Shown: piece after piece, positions 1 to 5,931 of the stretch | Layout: each line of letters opens with the position of its first letter | Numbering within the stretch: position 1 is the first letter of the stretch | Assembly (NCBI GenBank): GCA_025362705.1 | Contig: JANYFH010000177.1 | Coordinates: forward strand, 1-12,211 | Length of the DNA: 12,211 nucleotides | Reading direction: 5' to 3' | DNA from: Betaproteobacteria bacterium | GTDB taxonomy: Bacteria; Pseudomonadota; Gammaproteobacteria; Burkholderiales; Usitatibacteraceae | Program-made: the position numbers and the translations under genes | Notes under the pieces: generated by a model | Databases searched by the model: none | The model's input: the letters and a program-made list of their open reading frames with translations, nothing else | What the model was told of the DNA's origin: nothing

Positions 1-849
1 CGCATTTTGTTGTCTTCCATGCCAGGTTACGCGCCGACAGAAGTGAAGATTGCCGGCGTTCTCCACGAGTACTCCACGCTGGAAGGCGTGCAGGAAGATG
101 TGGTCGATATTTTGCTGAACCTCAAGGGTTTGGTGATGAAATTGCATAACCGTAACGACGTCACGCTGAAGCTGAAAAAAGCTACTGCGGGCGCGGTGAC
201 TGGTGCCGACATCGAGCAAACACACGACGTCGAAATCCTGAATCCAGAACACGTCATCGCACACCTGACCGCTGGCGGCAAAATCGACATGCAACTCAAA
301 GTCGAGAAAGGCCGTGGCTACGTTGCCGCAACCGCACGTCGTACCGATCAGGACAGTCGTGCCGTTGGCTCGATTCTTCTGGATGCATCCTATTCGCCGG
401 TTCGCCGCGTGAGCTACGCTGTCGAAAGCGCCCGCGTTGAGCAACGTACCGATCTTGATCGCCTGGTGATGGACATTGAAACCAATGGGGCCATTGAACC
501 TGAAGAAGCCGTCCGTTACGCCGCACGTGTGCTGGTCGATCAGCTCTCCGTATTTGCTGATCTGCAAGGCACGCCGATGCAGACCGAAGAAGCCAAGATG
601 CCACAGATCGATCCGATCCTGTTGCAGCCCGTGGATGATCTTGAGCTCACAGTACGTTCCGCCAACTGCCTCAAGGCCGAGAACATTTACTACATCGGTG
701 ACTTGATCCAGCGTACTGAAAACGAATTGTTGAAGACACCGAATCTGGGTCGCAAGTCGTTAAACGAAATCAAGGAAGTACTCGCAAGCAAAGGCCTAAC
801 CCTCGGCATGAAGCTCGAGAACTGGCCCGTTGCAGGCGTGACCAAGTAA
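1..849 (+). CDS. rpoA: DNA-directed RNA polymerase subunit alpha (5' end outside window)
   Basis: Alpha subunit of RNA polymerase: its N-terminal domain dimerises and scaffolds beta and beta', and its C-terminal domain binds UP elements and activators. The 282 visible residues begin RILLSSMPGY, which matches E. coli RpoA from about residue 45, so the first 44 or so residues lie upstream of the window and the frame opens at base 1. Assembly-domain landmarks are present (LHEYSTLEGVQEDVVDILLN, SARVEQRTDLDRLVMDIETN). After a linker the C-terminal domain reads DPILLQPVDDLELTVRSANC, with the DNA-binding Arg equivalent to E. coli R265, then TPNLGRKSLNEIKEVL with the helix-hairpin-helix Gly and Lys, ending LGMKLENWPVAGVTK. 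A TAA stop is followed one base later by an in-frame-shifted TAG. It precedes rplQ, as in the bacterial alpha operon. Identification is essentially certain; the true start cannot be seen. Confidence 0.98.
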   Translation, partial: RILLSSMPGYAPTEVKIAGVLHEYSTLEGVQEDVVDILLNLKGLVMKLHNRNDVTLKLKKATAGAVTGADIEQTHDVEILNPEHVIAHLTAGGKIDMQLKVEKGRGYVAATARRTDQDSRAVGSILLDASYSPVRRVSYAVESARVEQRTDLDRLVMDIETNGAIEPEEAVRYAARVLVDQLSVFADLQGTPMQTEEAKMPQIDPILLQPVDDLELTVRSANCLKAENIYYIGDLIQRTENELLKTPNLGRKSLNEIKEVLASKGLTLGMKLENWPVAGVTK

Positions 850-861
850 TAGTGCATTCTC

Positions 862-889
862 CCCGTCGCAGTTGCAAACCTGCGTCGGG
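862..889 (+). other. GC-rich hairpin just downstream of rpoA
   Basis: The arms 862-871 (CCCGTCGCAG) and 880-889 (CTGCGTCGGG) form a 10-bp stem with one T-T mismatch around an 8-base loop. It begins 13 bases after the rpoA stop. No run of T follows, so it is not a standard intrinsic terminator. It could protect the rpoA 3' end, slow transcription or be an RNase processing site. The stem is seen directly; its role is inferred. Confidence 0.45.
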
Positions 890-943
890 ATTCAAGAAAT
901 TAAGCTGCAAAATATTTTCAAACCCATAACGATAACAAGGCTG

Positions 944-986
944 GCTTAACTTCCTTAAGCAAAACGGCCAAGACACTATTAAGGAA
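944..986 (+). promoter_or_regulatory. Possible alternative hairpins masking the rplQ ribosome binding site
   Basis: TTCCTTAA at 951-958 is exactly complementary to TTAAGGAA at 979-986, which contains the rplQ Shine-Dalgarno (AAGGA, 981-985); the loop would be 20 bases. The same left element also overlaps a local hairpin, GCTTAA (944-949) with TTAAGC (955-960), so the two structures exclude each other. The 8-bp pairing is AT-rich, with only two GC pairs, and is therefore weak. Complementarity is seen; a role in tuning L17 translation is inferred. Confidence 0.35.
981..985 (+). promoter_or_regulatory. rplQ ribosome binding site
   Basis: AAGGA lies 7 bases before the ATG at 993 and fixes this start. 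No other start codon nearby has a comparable Shine-Dalgarno. Confidence 0.8.
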
Positions 987-992
987 ATACCA

Positions 993-1391
993 ATGAAACA
1001 TCGTCACGGATTAAAGAAGCTCAATAAGACATCGTCGCATCGACTGGCGATGTTCCGCAACATGACCAATTCGTTGCTATTGCACGAAGTCATCAAGACC
1101 ACGCTGCCGAAAGCCAAGGCGCTGCGCAAAGTGTTTGAGCCAATCATCACGTTGGGCAAAGAACCTACCCTGGCCAATCGCCGTCTGGCGTTTAATCGTC
1201 TGCGCGACCGCGACATGGTCACGAAATTGTTTGATGTGCTTGGGCCCCGTTACAAAGCGCGTGCTGGTGGTTATATGCGGATTCTCAAATATGGTTTCCG
1301 TGTCGGCGATAACGCGCCAATGGCACTGATTGAGCTGGTGGATCGTCCGGAAATTTCGGAAGCACCGAAAGCAGAAACGACTGGCGAATAA
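993..1391 (+). CDS. rplQ: 50S ribosomal protein L17
   Basis: L17 is a large-subunit ribosomal protein near the peptide exit tunnel. The 132-residue product starts MKHRHGLKKLNKTSSHRLAM and contains the conserved core EVIKTTLPKAKALRKVFEPI, NRRLAFNRLRDRDMVTKLFD, LGPRYKARAGGYMRILKYGF and RVGDNAPMALIELVDR. The short charged tail after VDRPE is typical of betaproteobacterial L17. The ATG at 993 has a good Shine-Dalgarno at 981-985. The gene follows rpoA in the usual order. The 143-bp gap is longer than the few tens of bases seen in E. coli and contains two hairpin-forming segments. Transcription ends at the terminator 28 bp after the TAA. Identification is certain. Confidence 0.98.
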   Translation: MKHRHGLKKLNKTSSHRLAMFRNMTNSLLLHEVIKTTLPKAKALRKVFEPIITLGKEPTLANRRLAFNRLRDRDMVTKLFDVLGPRYKARAGGYMRILKYGFRVGDNAPMALIELVDRPEISEAPKAETTGE

Positions 1392-1413
1392 TACTTGCCG
1401 CAACGTTTCAATA

Positions 1414-1439
1414 AAAAAGCCGGGTTCGCCCGGCTTTTT
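1414..1439. terminator. Bidirectional intrinsic terminator after rplQ
   Basis: GCCGGG (1419-1424), a TTCG loop (1425-1428) and CCCGGC (1429-1434) form a perfect GC stem. It is flanked by six A on the left (1413-1418) and five T on the right (1435-1439), so it has a terminal T run when read on either strand. On plus it ends the alpha operon; on minus it lies about 100 bp beyond the stop of the TraB/GumN-like gene and can end that transcript too. Confidence 0.93.
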
Positions 1440-1541
1440 GTTGCGTGGCGATTGCAGTTGGCGGAAATGGTCGGTCTGCCGGTCGTTGCGCTGTCCCGCA
1501 GGTGCCCATGGTCGTCAACGAACCCTCCGCCCGCGTAACGC

Positions 1542-2645
1542 TTACTCCGGTTCCAACACCTCGTTTCCGCGCGCGCGCAGCTTGGCTACATACCCATCTG
1601 ATGCCACGACTTGCGCAATCGGCAATACGGCGAGCGTCACCGTGTTATTTTTCAGTGCCGCTTCGGCCGCATTGAGCCACATGTTTTCCATTTGTGCCGG
1701 CAGGTTTTGCGCACCGAGCGTCTTCATGAAGGAAGCATCACGAATGGCAATTTCGCAGGCGGCGCGCTGGTCGGCTGCAGGTAGTTTGCGTATTGCATCG
1801 ATGTCTCCGCGTGCCCATGCATTGGCACGAACGCGCATGGCAGCCAGATCAGTCTCAATGCGTTCTACGGTCTTGGCGAAGCAATCAATGTCGGCAAGAC
1901 GTGATGCACTGAGTTCTTTCAGCGCCGCGCGAGGATCCTTGATCGGCGGCTCCAATCTCACCGCTGTGATTTTGACATTATGTTTCTTGGCCGCGTCACT
2001 AATCACCCCCCAGACCGGGCTGGCGCTCGTGAGCCCCGATGCGCTGATCGCTTTTCTGTAAAGCTCGAGTGCCGCGAACATAGGTCGCCAGCGCTCGATG
2101 TTTTTTTCTTCATCGTTGATACTGTATGAATCAATGTATTTGTCCCGCAGTACCAGCCAGCGTGCATGTAAGTCGGGCGGCACAATGTCTTTCAACATCG
2201 CATCGTCGGGACTTTTTCGTACCTGCAGCGCGGATGGCAACATGAGGAGCATGTTGAACCAACCGATCTGTTTGGTTGAAATGGAAATCGATGGCGCGCT
2301 GAGAATCTCCTGCGCTTGCGCGACGATTGCTTCAATGCCTTTTGCGCGCCAAATCATTTTCTGTGGAACGGGAGTTTGTACGCCGACGATCCAGAGAACG
2401 TGGCCGCCCTTCGATACCCGCCACATGCCAGGTCCAGGCTGCTCGCCGCTGACAACAAGCTGATCCAGAACAATCGGCGGTGTGGATGCAGGCAACGCAG
2501 TGACAGTTGGCGTGTTGTTTGATTGCGCGAACACAGCGCTGGACAAGAGCGCGTACAAAGCAAACACAAACAGGCGCGATGGAATTGGCAATTGAAATTT
2601 CCCGAACAAAGATACGAAGCGATAGTTCAACAGACTTGCCGCCAA
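1542..2645 (-). CDS. TraB/GumN-like secreted protein, histidine motifs degenerate
   Basis: A 367-residue protein starting from a TTG at 2645, with AAAGGAA 8 bases upstream; no in-frame ATG is available. Residues 25-40 (LFVFALYALLSSAVFA) are a hydrophobic segment ending in an AxA-type signal peptidase site before QSNN, so export to the periplasm is likely. The n-region is long (24 residues); a TTG at residue 19 would give a more standard signal peptide but has no clear Shine-Dalgarno. The mature part resembles the TraB/PrgY/GumN family: GPGMWRVSKGGHVLWIVGVQ, then KMIWRAKGIEAIVAQAQEIL, a central ERWRPMFAALELYRKAI, and a C-terminal LAVLPIAQVVASDGYVAKLR. The usual GxxH at the first strand is GVQT (88-91), and the second GxxH is also missing. 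Substrate and role are unknown. It is convergent with rplQ and divergent from the aminotransferase gene. The family call is from memory of motifs, moderately sure. Confidence 0.72.
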   Translation of the reverse strand: MAASLLNYRFVSLFGKFQLPIPSRLFVFALYALLSSAVFAQSNNTPTVTALPASTPPIVLDQLVVSGEQPGPGMWRVSKGGHVLWIVGVQTPVPQKMIWRAKGIEAIVAQAQEILSAPSISISTKQIGWFNMLLMLPSALQVRKSPDDAMLKDIVPPDLHARWLVLRDKYIDSYSINDEEKNIERWRPMFAALELYRKAISASGLTSASPVWGVISDAAKKHNVKITAVRLEPPIKDPRAALKELSASRLADIDCFAKTVERIETDLAAMRVRANAWARGDIDAIRKLPAADQRAACEIAIRDASFMKTLGAQNLPAQMENMWLNAAEAALKNNTVTLAVLPIAQVVASDGYVAKLRARGNEVLEPE

Positions 2646-2694
2646 GTTGGAAGTTCCTTTGGTTACTTCATCAGAGGCTCTCTGGCGCGAGCGA

Positions 2695-2705
2695 CGGGAA
2701 TCCCG
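2695..2705. promoter_or_regulatory. Dyad CGGGAATCCCG in the divergent promoter region
   Basis: An 11-base palindrome (5-bp arms, one central base) lies immediately upstream of the -10 box of the aminotransferase gene, in the spacer between -35 and -10. It also lies about 50 bp upstream of the divergent TTG start. Position suits a repressor site, but a dyad this short can occur by chance. Confidence 0.3.
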
Positions 2706-2706
2706 C

Positions 2707-2712
2707 TATGAT
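2707..2712 (+). promoter_or_regulatory. Probable -10 box of the aminotransferase gene
   Basis: TATGAT, one base from the TATAAT consensus, lies 6 bases before the ATG at 2719, so the predicted first transcribed base is the A of the start codon. No Shine-Dalgarno precedes that ATG, which fits a leaderless message. No good -35 hexamer is visible at 16-18 bp spacing. Confidence 0.5.
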
Positions 2713-2718
2713 ATTCCC

Positions 2719-3870
2719 ATGAAACCACCGATCTCAAAGCTGCCGCACGTCGGCACGACCATTTTTACGACTATGTCGGCACTCGCACTGGAAGTTGGTG
2801 CCGTCAATCTTGGCCAGGGATTTCCGGATTTCGAATGCGATCCGCGCCTCATCGACACGATGAATGAAGCCATGCGCGCGGGCTACAACCAGTATCCGCC
2901 GATGGCTGGGATTCTTCCGCTGCGGGAGCGCGTCGCTGAGAAAGTGGCCACACTTTACGGTCGCCATTGCGACGCAGCAGATGAAATCACCATCACCGCC
3001 GGCGCGACACAAGCCATTCAAACTGCGCTTACTGCAATCGTGCATCCTGGCGATGAGGTGATTATTTTTGAACCGGTGTACGACAGCTACGAGCCGGTAA
3101 TACGCATGAACGGCGGCGTGCCGGTGTTTGCGATGCTGAAATTTCCCGACTATCGCCCCGATTGGAGCCAGGTACGCTCTCTGATTACACCTCGAACCCG
3201 CGCCATCATGATCAATACGCCGCACAATCCGACGGCAACCTGTTGGTCCCGCGAAGACATGGAGGCGCTTGGCGATTTACTTCGTGGTACCGATATTTTT
3301 CTTATCAGCGATGAAGTCTACGAGCACATGGTGTTCGACGGCGCGCTGCATCAAAGCGTGGCGCGTTTCCCCGCGTTGGCCGAGCGCGCCTTTGTCATTT
3401 CCTCGTTCGGTAAAACGTACCACGTCACTGGGTGGAAGATCGCGTACTGTCTGGCGCCCAAAGCGTTGACGATAGAATTTCGCAAGGCGCACCAATTTAT
3501 CGTCTTCACGGTGCATACGCCTTCTCAGCACGCGATTGCAAATTACATGGCGCTGGGTACCCATAACGAACTTCAGCATTTCTATCAAGCCAAGCGCGAT
3601 TTCTTTTTATCGCAAGTGAAAGCGTCGCGTTTCAAATGGCAGCCCTCTCGCGGCACTTATTTCGTTTCAGCCGAGTACGCTCATCTGGCCGAATTTGCCA
3701 ACATGTCCGACGTTGATTTCGCACAACATCTGGCGCGCAAATTTGGCGTCGTATGCATTCCAGTGTCGGCGTTTTATCATGACGCGGGTGATCAAAAGCT
3801 CGTGCGGTTTTGTTTTGCCAAGCGCGAATCGACTTTGGCTGAAGCTGCAGGCCGACTGATGAAAGTCTAG
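2719..3870 (+). CDS. ybdL: Methionine-type aminotransferase (YbdL family, class I/II PLP fold)
   Basis: A 383-residue pyridoxal-phosphate aminotransferase that transfers the amino group of methionine or aromatic amino acids to 2-oxo acids; E. coli YbdL (386 aa) is the closest protein I recall and aligns end to end. N-terminal SKLPHVGTTIFTTMSALALE and NLGQGFPDFE are family hallmarks. Cofactor residues are visible: TAGATQAI (93-100), Y124 in VYDSYEP, NTPHNPTAT with N170, D198 and Y201 in ISDEVYEHM, and SSFGKTYHVTGWK with the Schiff-base K232. LVRFCFAKRESTL near the end carries the substrate-carboxylate Arg. The frame is open upstream to a TTG at 2647, but homology begins at the ATG 2719, which sits 6 bases after a -10 box and has no Shine-Dalgarno. 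In other bacteria such enzymes act in methionine salvage (KMTB transamination); no salvage genes are adjacent here, so that role is inferred. Confidence 0.93.
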   Translation: MKPPISKLPHVGTTIFTTMSALALEVGAVNLGQGFPDFECDPRLIDTMNEAMRAGYNQYPPMAGILPLRERVAEKVATLYGRHCDAADEITITAGATQAIQTALTAIVHPGDEVIIFEPVYDSYEPVIRMNGGVPVFAMLKFPDYRPDWSQVRSLITPRTRAIMINTPHNPTATCWSREDMEALGDLLRGTDIFLISDEVYEHMVFDGALHQSVARFPALAERAFVISSFGKTYHVTGWKIAYCLAPKALTIEFRKAHQFIVFTVHTPSQHAIANYMALGTHNELQHFYQAKRDFFLSQVKASRFKWQPSRGTYFVSAEYAHLAEFANMSDVDFAQHLARKFGVVCIPVSAFYHDAGDQKLVRFCFAKRESTLAEAAGRLMKV

Positions 3871-3871
3871 T

Positions 3872-3917
3872 ATTGGCGCATATTACAAGGTGAAAACAGC
3901 CTGAATATCGCGCCAAT
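3872..3917 (+). terminator. Long hairpin at the aminotransferase 3' end, no T run
   Basis: ATTGGCGCATATT (3872-3884) pairs with AATAT-C-GCGCCAAT (3904-3917), giving 13 bp with one bulged C around a 19-base loop. It starts 2 bases after the TAG. No T run follows, so it may stabilise the 3' end or act in factor-dependent termination rather than as a classical terminator. It lies between convergent genes, and the rest of the gap (3918-3980) shows nothing else recognisable. Confidence 0.45.
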
Positions 3918-3980
3918 GCTTGATCTGCACGATTGGATGCGGGCTGGTTACTCTTGTTTGACGGCGTTACCGGCAATTCG

Positions 3981-4631
3981 CTAAACGTGGTCGCGATCCG
4001 CCCAATTAGCCGCGAAACGATTTAACTCGTGCGCGTTGCGTAGCCCAAGTTTTTGTTTCAGATTCGCGCGGTGCGCCTCGATGGTTTTTACGCTGCGATT
4101 CAACTTGATCGCAATTTCACTGGCGCCAAGCCCGATGCCGACCAGGCGAAAAATTTCATGCTCGCGATCGGTCAGACTGGACAAGACCGAAGGCGCCTGG
4201 TTGGCGCGTCGACCAGTGCCCTTGTGCGCTAACAGCGCCTGCATGCGTTCGCTCAGATAGCGTTCACCAGCCAGTACCTTGCGAATGGCTTCAATCACTT
4301 TTTCTGGCGCCTCCTGTTTGACCAGATAGCCCTTGGCACCCGCACGCAAGGCGCGTTCGCCATGCACCAGTTCGTCGTGCATGCTTAACACCAGCGTCGG
4401 CAGACCAGGCCGTAGCCGTGCTAGTTCCTTGATCAATTCCAGACCGGACAATCCAGGAAGTGAAATATCGGTAACGACAATATCGGGCTGGTGGTCCCGG
4501 AGCAACTCAAGCGCGCGCTCGGCTGTGTCGGCAGTCATCGTGACTTCCAGATCCGGTTCGCTATTGATCAGTTCTTTCAAGCCGTGCAAAACGATGGCAT
4601 GGTCATCAATAACCATGATTCTTGATTTCAA
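3981..4631 (-). CDS. NarL/FixJ-family response regulator
   Basis: A 216-residue two-domain regulator: receiver domain (about 4-120) plus LuxR-type helix-turn-helix (about 150-210). Receiver residues present: the acidic pair D9-D10, phospho-acceptor D55 in VVTDISLPGLSG, S83 switch residue and K105 in AKGYLVKQ. The DNA-binding part reads LTDREHEIFRLVGIGLGASE then IAIKLNRSVKTIEAHRANLK. I choose the TTG at 4631 as the start. It overlaps the kinase stop as TTGA, puts MKSRIMVIDDH at the N-terminus, and has a G-rich stretch just upstream. The ATG at 4616 would remove the first strand. The frame stays open to 4757, but that extension lies inside the kinase gene and resembles nothing. It is almost certainly phosphorylated by the kinase just upstream; the genes it controls cannot be told from the sequence. 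Confidence 0.93.
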   Translation of the reverse strand: MKSRIMVIDDHAIVLHGLKELINSEPDLEVTMTADTAERALELLRDHQPDIVVTDISLPGLSGLELIKELARLRPGLPTLVLSMHDELVHGERALRAGAKGYLVKQEAPEKVIEAIRKVLAGERYLSERMQALLAHKGTGRRANQAPSVLSSLTDREHEIFRLVGIGLGASEIAIKLNRSVKTIEAHRANLKQKLGLRNAHELNRFAANWADRDHV

Positions 4632-5848
4632 AGCGCCCCCGTCTTCGTTACATGTAATGGCGACTTTCGGGATTCGGTACCTCGCCACGCGACCCGAACC
4701 ATCGTACCACCGAGTCCGCCTTTGCCGATAAAGAGTGTCGCATCGATAGCACGACATCGATGCCGGATACTGTGGAAGCGTTGCTGATTCCCGGCCTCAT
4801 CCTCGGCCTGGGGCTGGCCAATGCCATTGTCGGAAATGACCAATTCGACCCCACGGCTGGTGCGCGTCAATGCGATGCGGATTTTTTCAGCCTTGCTGTG
4901 CTTGAGTGCATTGTTGACGGCTTCCTGCGCGATCCGGTATAGCGTGAGCGCAACGATTTCGTCGGAAATTGTGACCGCAGTCGGAATCCGCGTATCGCAT
5001 TTCACCGCATCCAAACTGTTGACGTCGTTCGCCAGTTGTTTCAACGCAGCGACCAGCCCATCGGTGCCCCAGATGTAGGGCGACAATCCATGCGCGATCA
5101 TGCGGGTATGGCCAATGGTGCGGTTGACCAACTCCGAAATGCGTTGCGCGAGGGTCGCTTCAGCGAGGTTTTTATCGGCAAGTTTTTGCGAAAGCGTCTT
5201 GGTGAGCAACGCAATGCCAGTCAGGTCTTGTCCCAATTCATCGTGCAGCGCCAGGCCCACTTGCTCAAGTTCTTTTTCGATGGCCAGCAGAATATTGCGC
5301 TCAAGCTCCTGCCGGCCGCGAATTTCGATTTCAAGCGCGGTGTTGGCTTGCTTCAATTCGAGGGTTTTTCGCTCGACGGCGATTTCTGCCTGACGTCGTG
5401 TGGTGACATCGCGCGCGCAAATCTGCACATGCGGTGGCAAGCCATCCTCACTGCTTACCAGGTGCATCTGGCCTTCCAGCCAAATATAGTGTCCATCGGC
5501 GTGGCGAAAGCGATACGTCAGCTCCGCCCGGTGGCCGTCGCCACCAGTGCAGCGCGCAAATTCCTGTTGGACCCACACAAAGTCATCGGGATGGAAAAAA
5601 CTTGCCGCCTCCATGCTGAGGCTGGATTCGATATCGTGCCCGGTAACGCGCGTGAAGGAGGGAGAAAGATAAAACGTCTCGCCATTGGGCCGCATGAGAA
5701 CAATGATGTCACGCATGTTTTGCGTGATGAGCTGGAACCGCGCCTCACTTCCGGTCGCCGAAAACCATGCTGACGGGATCTCAGCCAGCGCGCGAAGCCG
5801 TTCTTCGGACACACGCAGCGTTCCTTCTGCGTCAAGTTTGTCGGTCAT
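4628..5848 (-). CDS. PAS-domain sensor histidine kinase (HisKA_3 / NarX-DegS type)
   Basis: A 406-residue kinase, apparently cytoplasmic, since I see no transmembrane segment. Order: a short N-terminal helix, PAS/PAC domain (about 38-155; ITQNMRDIIVLMRPNGETFY to HVQICARDVTTRRQAE), coiled coil (about 155-195), dimerisation/phospho-acceptor helix with H202 in ALHDELGQDLTG, and an ATPase domain with N-box E309-N312-N313 (QEAVNNALKHS), D340-NGIG and GKGGLGGT (375-382). The HDELGQ motif is diagnostic of HisKA_3 kinases that partner NarL-type regulators, as here. The glycine-rich GxGL before SIRHRCRAIDATL is replaced by NQQRFH (354-359), which may weaken nucleotide binding. The start ATG at 5848 has only a weak Shine-Dalgarno. 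The upstream 82 bp hold dyad sites. A PAS domain without membrane segments suggests a cytosolic signal, possibly redox, oxygen or a small ligand; this is inference. Confidence 0.92.
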   Translation of the reverse strand: MTDKLDAEGTLRVSEERLRALAEIPSAWFSATGSEARFQLITQNMRDIIVLMRPNGETFYLSPSFTRVTGHDIESSLSMEAASFFHPDDFVWVQQEFARCTGGDGHRAELTYRFRHADGHYIWLEGQMHLVSSEDGLPPHVQICARDVTTRRQAEIAVERKTLELKQANTALEIEIRGRQELERNILLAIEKELEQVGLALHDELGQDLTGIALLTKTLSQKLADKNLAEATLAQRISELVNRTIGHTRMIAHGLSPYIWGTDGLVAALKQLANDVNSLDAVKCDTRIPTAVTISDEIVALTLYRIAQEAVNNALKHSKAEKIRIALTRTSRGVELVISDNGIGQPQAEDEAGNQQRFHSIRHRCRAIDATLFIGKGGLGGTMVRVAWRGTESRKSPLHVTKTGAL

Positions 5849-5868
5849 GTCGTGCTGCTGATTGAGCG

Positions 5869-5903
5869 TGTGTCACAATATTTCACCCTAGGGTCATGAC
5901 ACA
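5869..5903. promoter_or_regulatory. Inverted repeats upstream of the kinase gene
   Basis: TGTGTCA (5869-5875) and TGACACA (5897-5903) are perfect 7-bp arms 21 bases apart. Inside them lies a 10-bp palindrome, ACCCTAGGGT (5885-5894). Both fall in the only gap between the glycerate kinase stop and the kinase start, 21-55 bp before the ATG at 5848. This suits an operator in a promoter for the two-component genes, which are otherwise cut off from upstream transcription. I cannot identify a convincing -35/-10 pair. Confidence 0.42.
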
Positions 5904-5931
5904 GAAATAGCGATGCAAATTTCTCACGAAC

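Noticed and set aside
1441..1541. Search for a small gene or RNA between the rplQ terminator and the TraB/GumN-like gene
   Set aside because: Nothing beyond weak GGTCG repeats; no ribosome binding site with an open frame and no stable hairpin.
1330..2061. 243-codon open frame on plus, running from rplQ through the terminator into the TraB/GumN-like gene
   Set aside because: It crosses a strong terminator and overlaps two supported genes in other frames; it is a shadow.
2647..2718. 24-residue N-terminal extension of the aminotransferase from a TTG
   Set aside because: The family starts near MKPPISKLPHVG; the extension runs back into the divergent gene's start region.
4632..4757. N-terminal extension of the response regulator
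   Set aside because: These codons lie inside the kinase gene and have no receiver-domain similarity; the TTG at 4631 fits the family N-terminus.
5036..5773. 245-codon open frame on plus, antisense to the sensor kinase
   Set aside because: The minus strand encodes a complete kinase with all motifs across the same bases; the plus translation shows no domain and no ribosome binding site.
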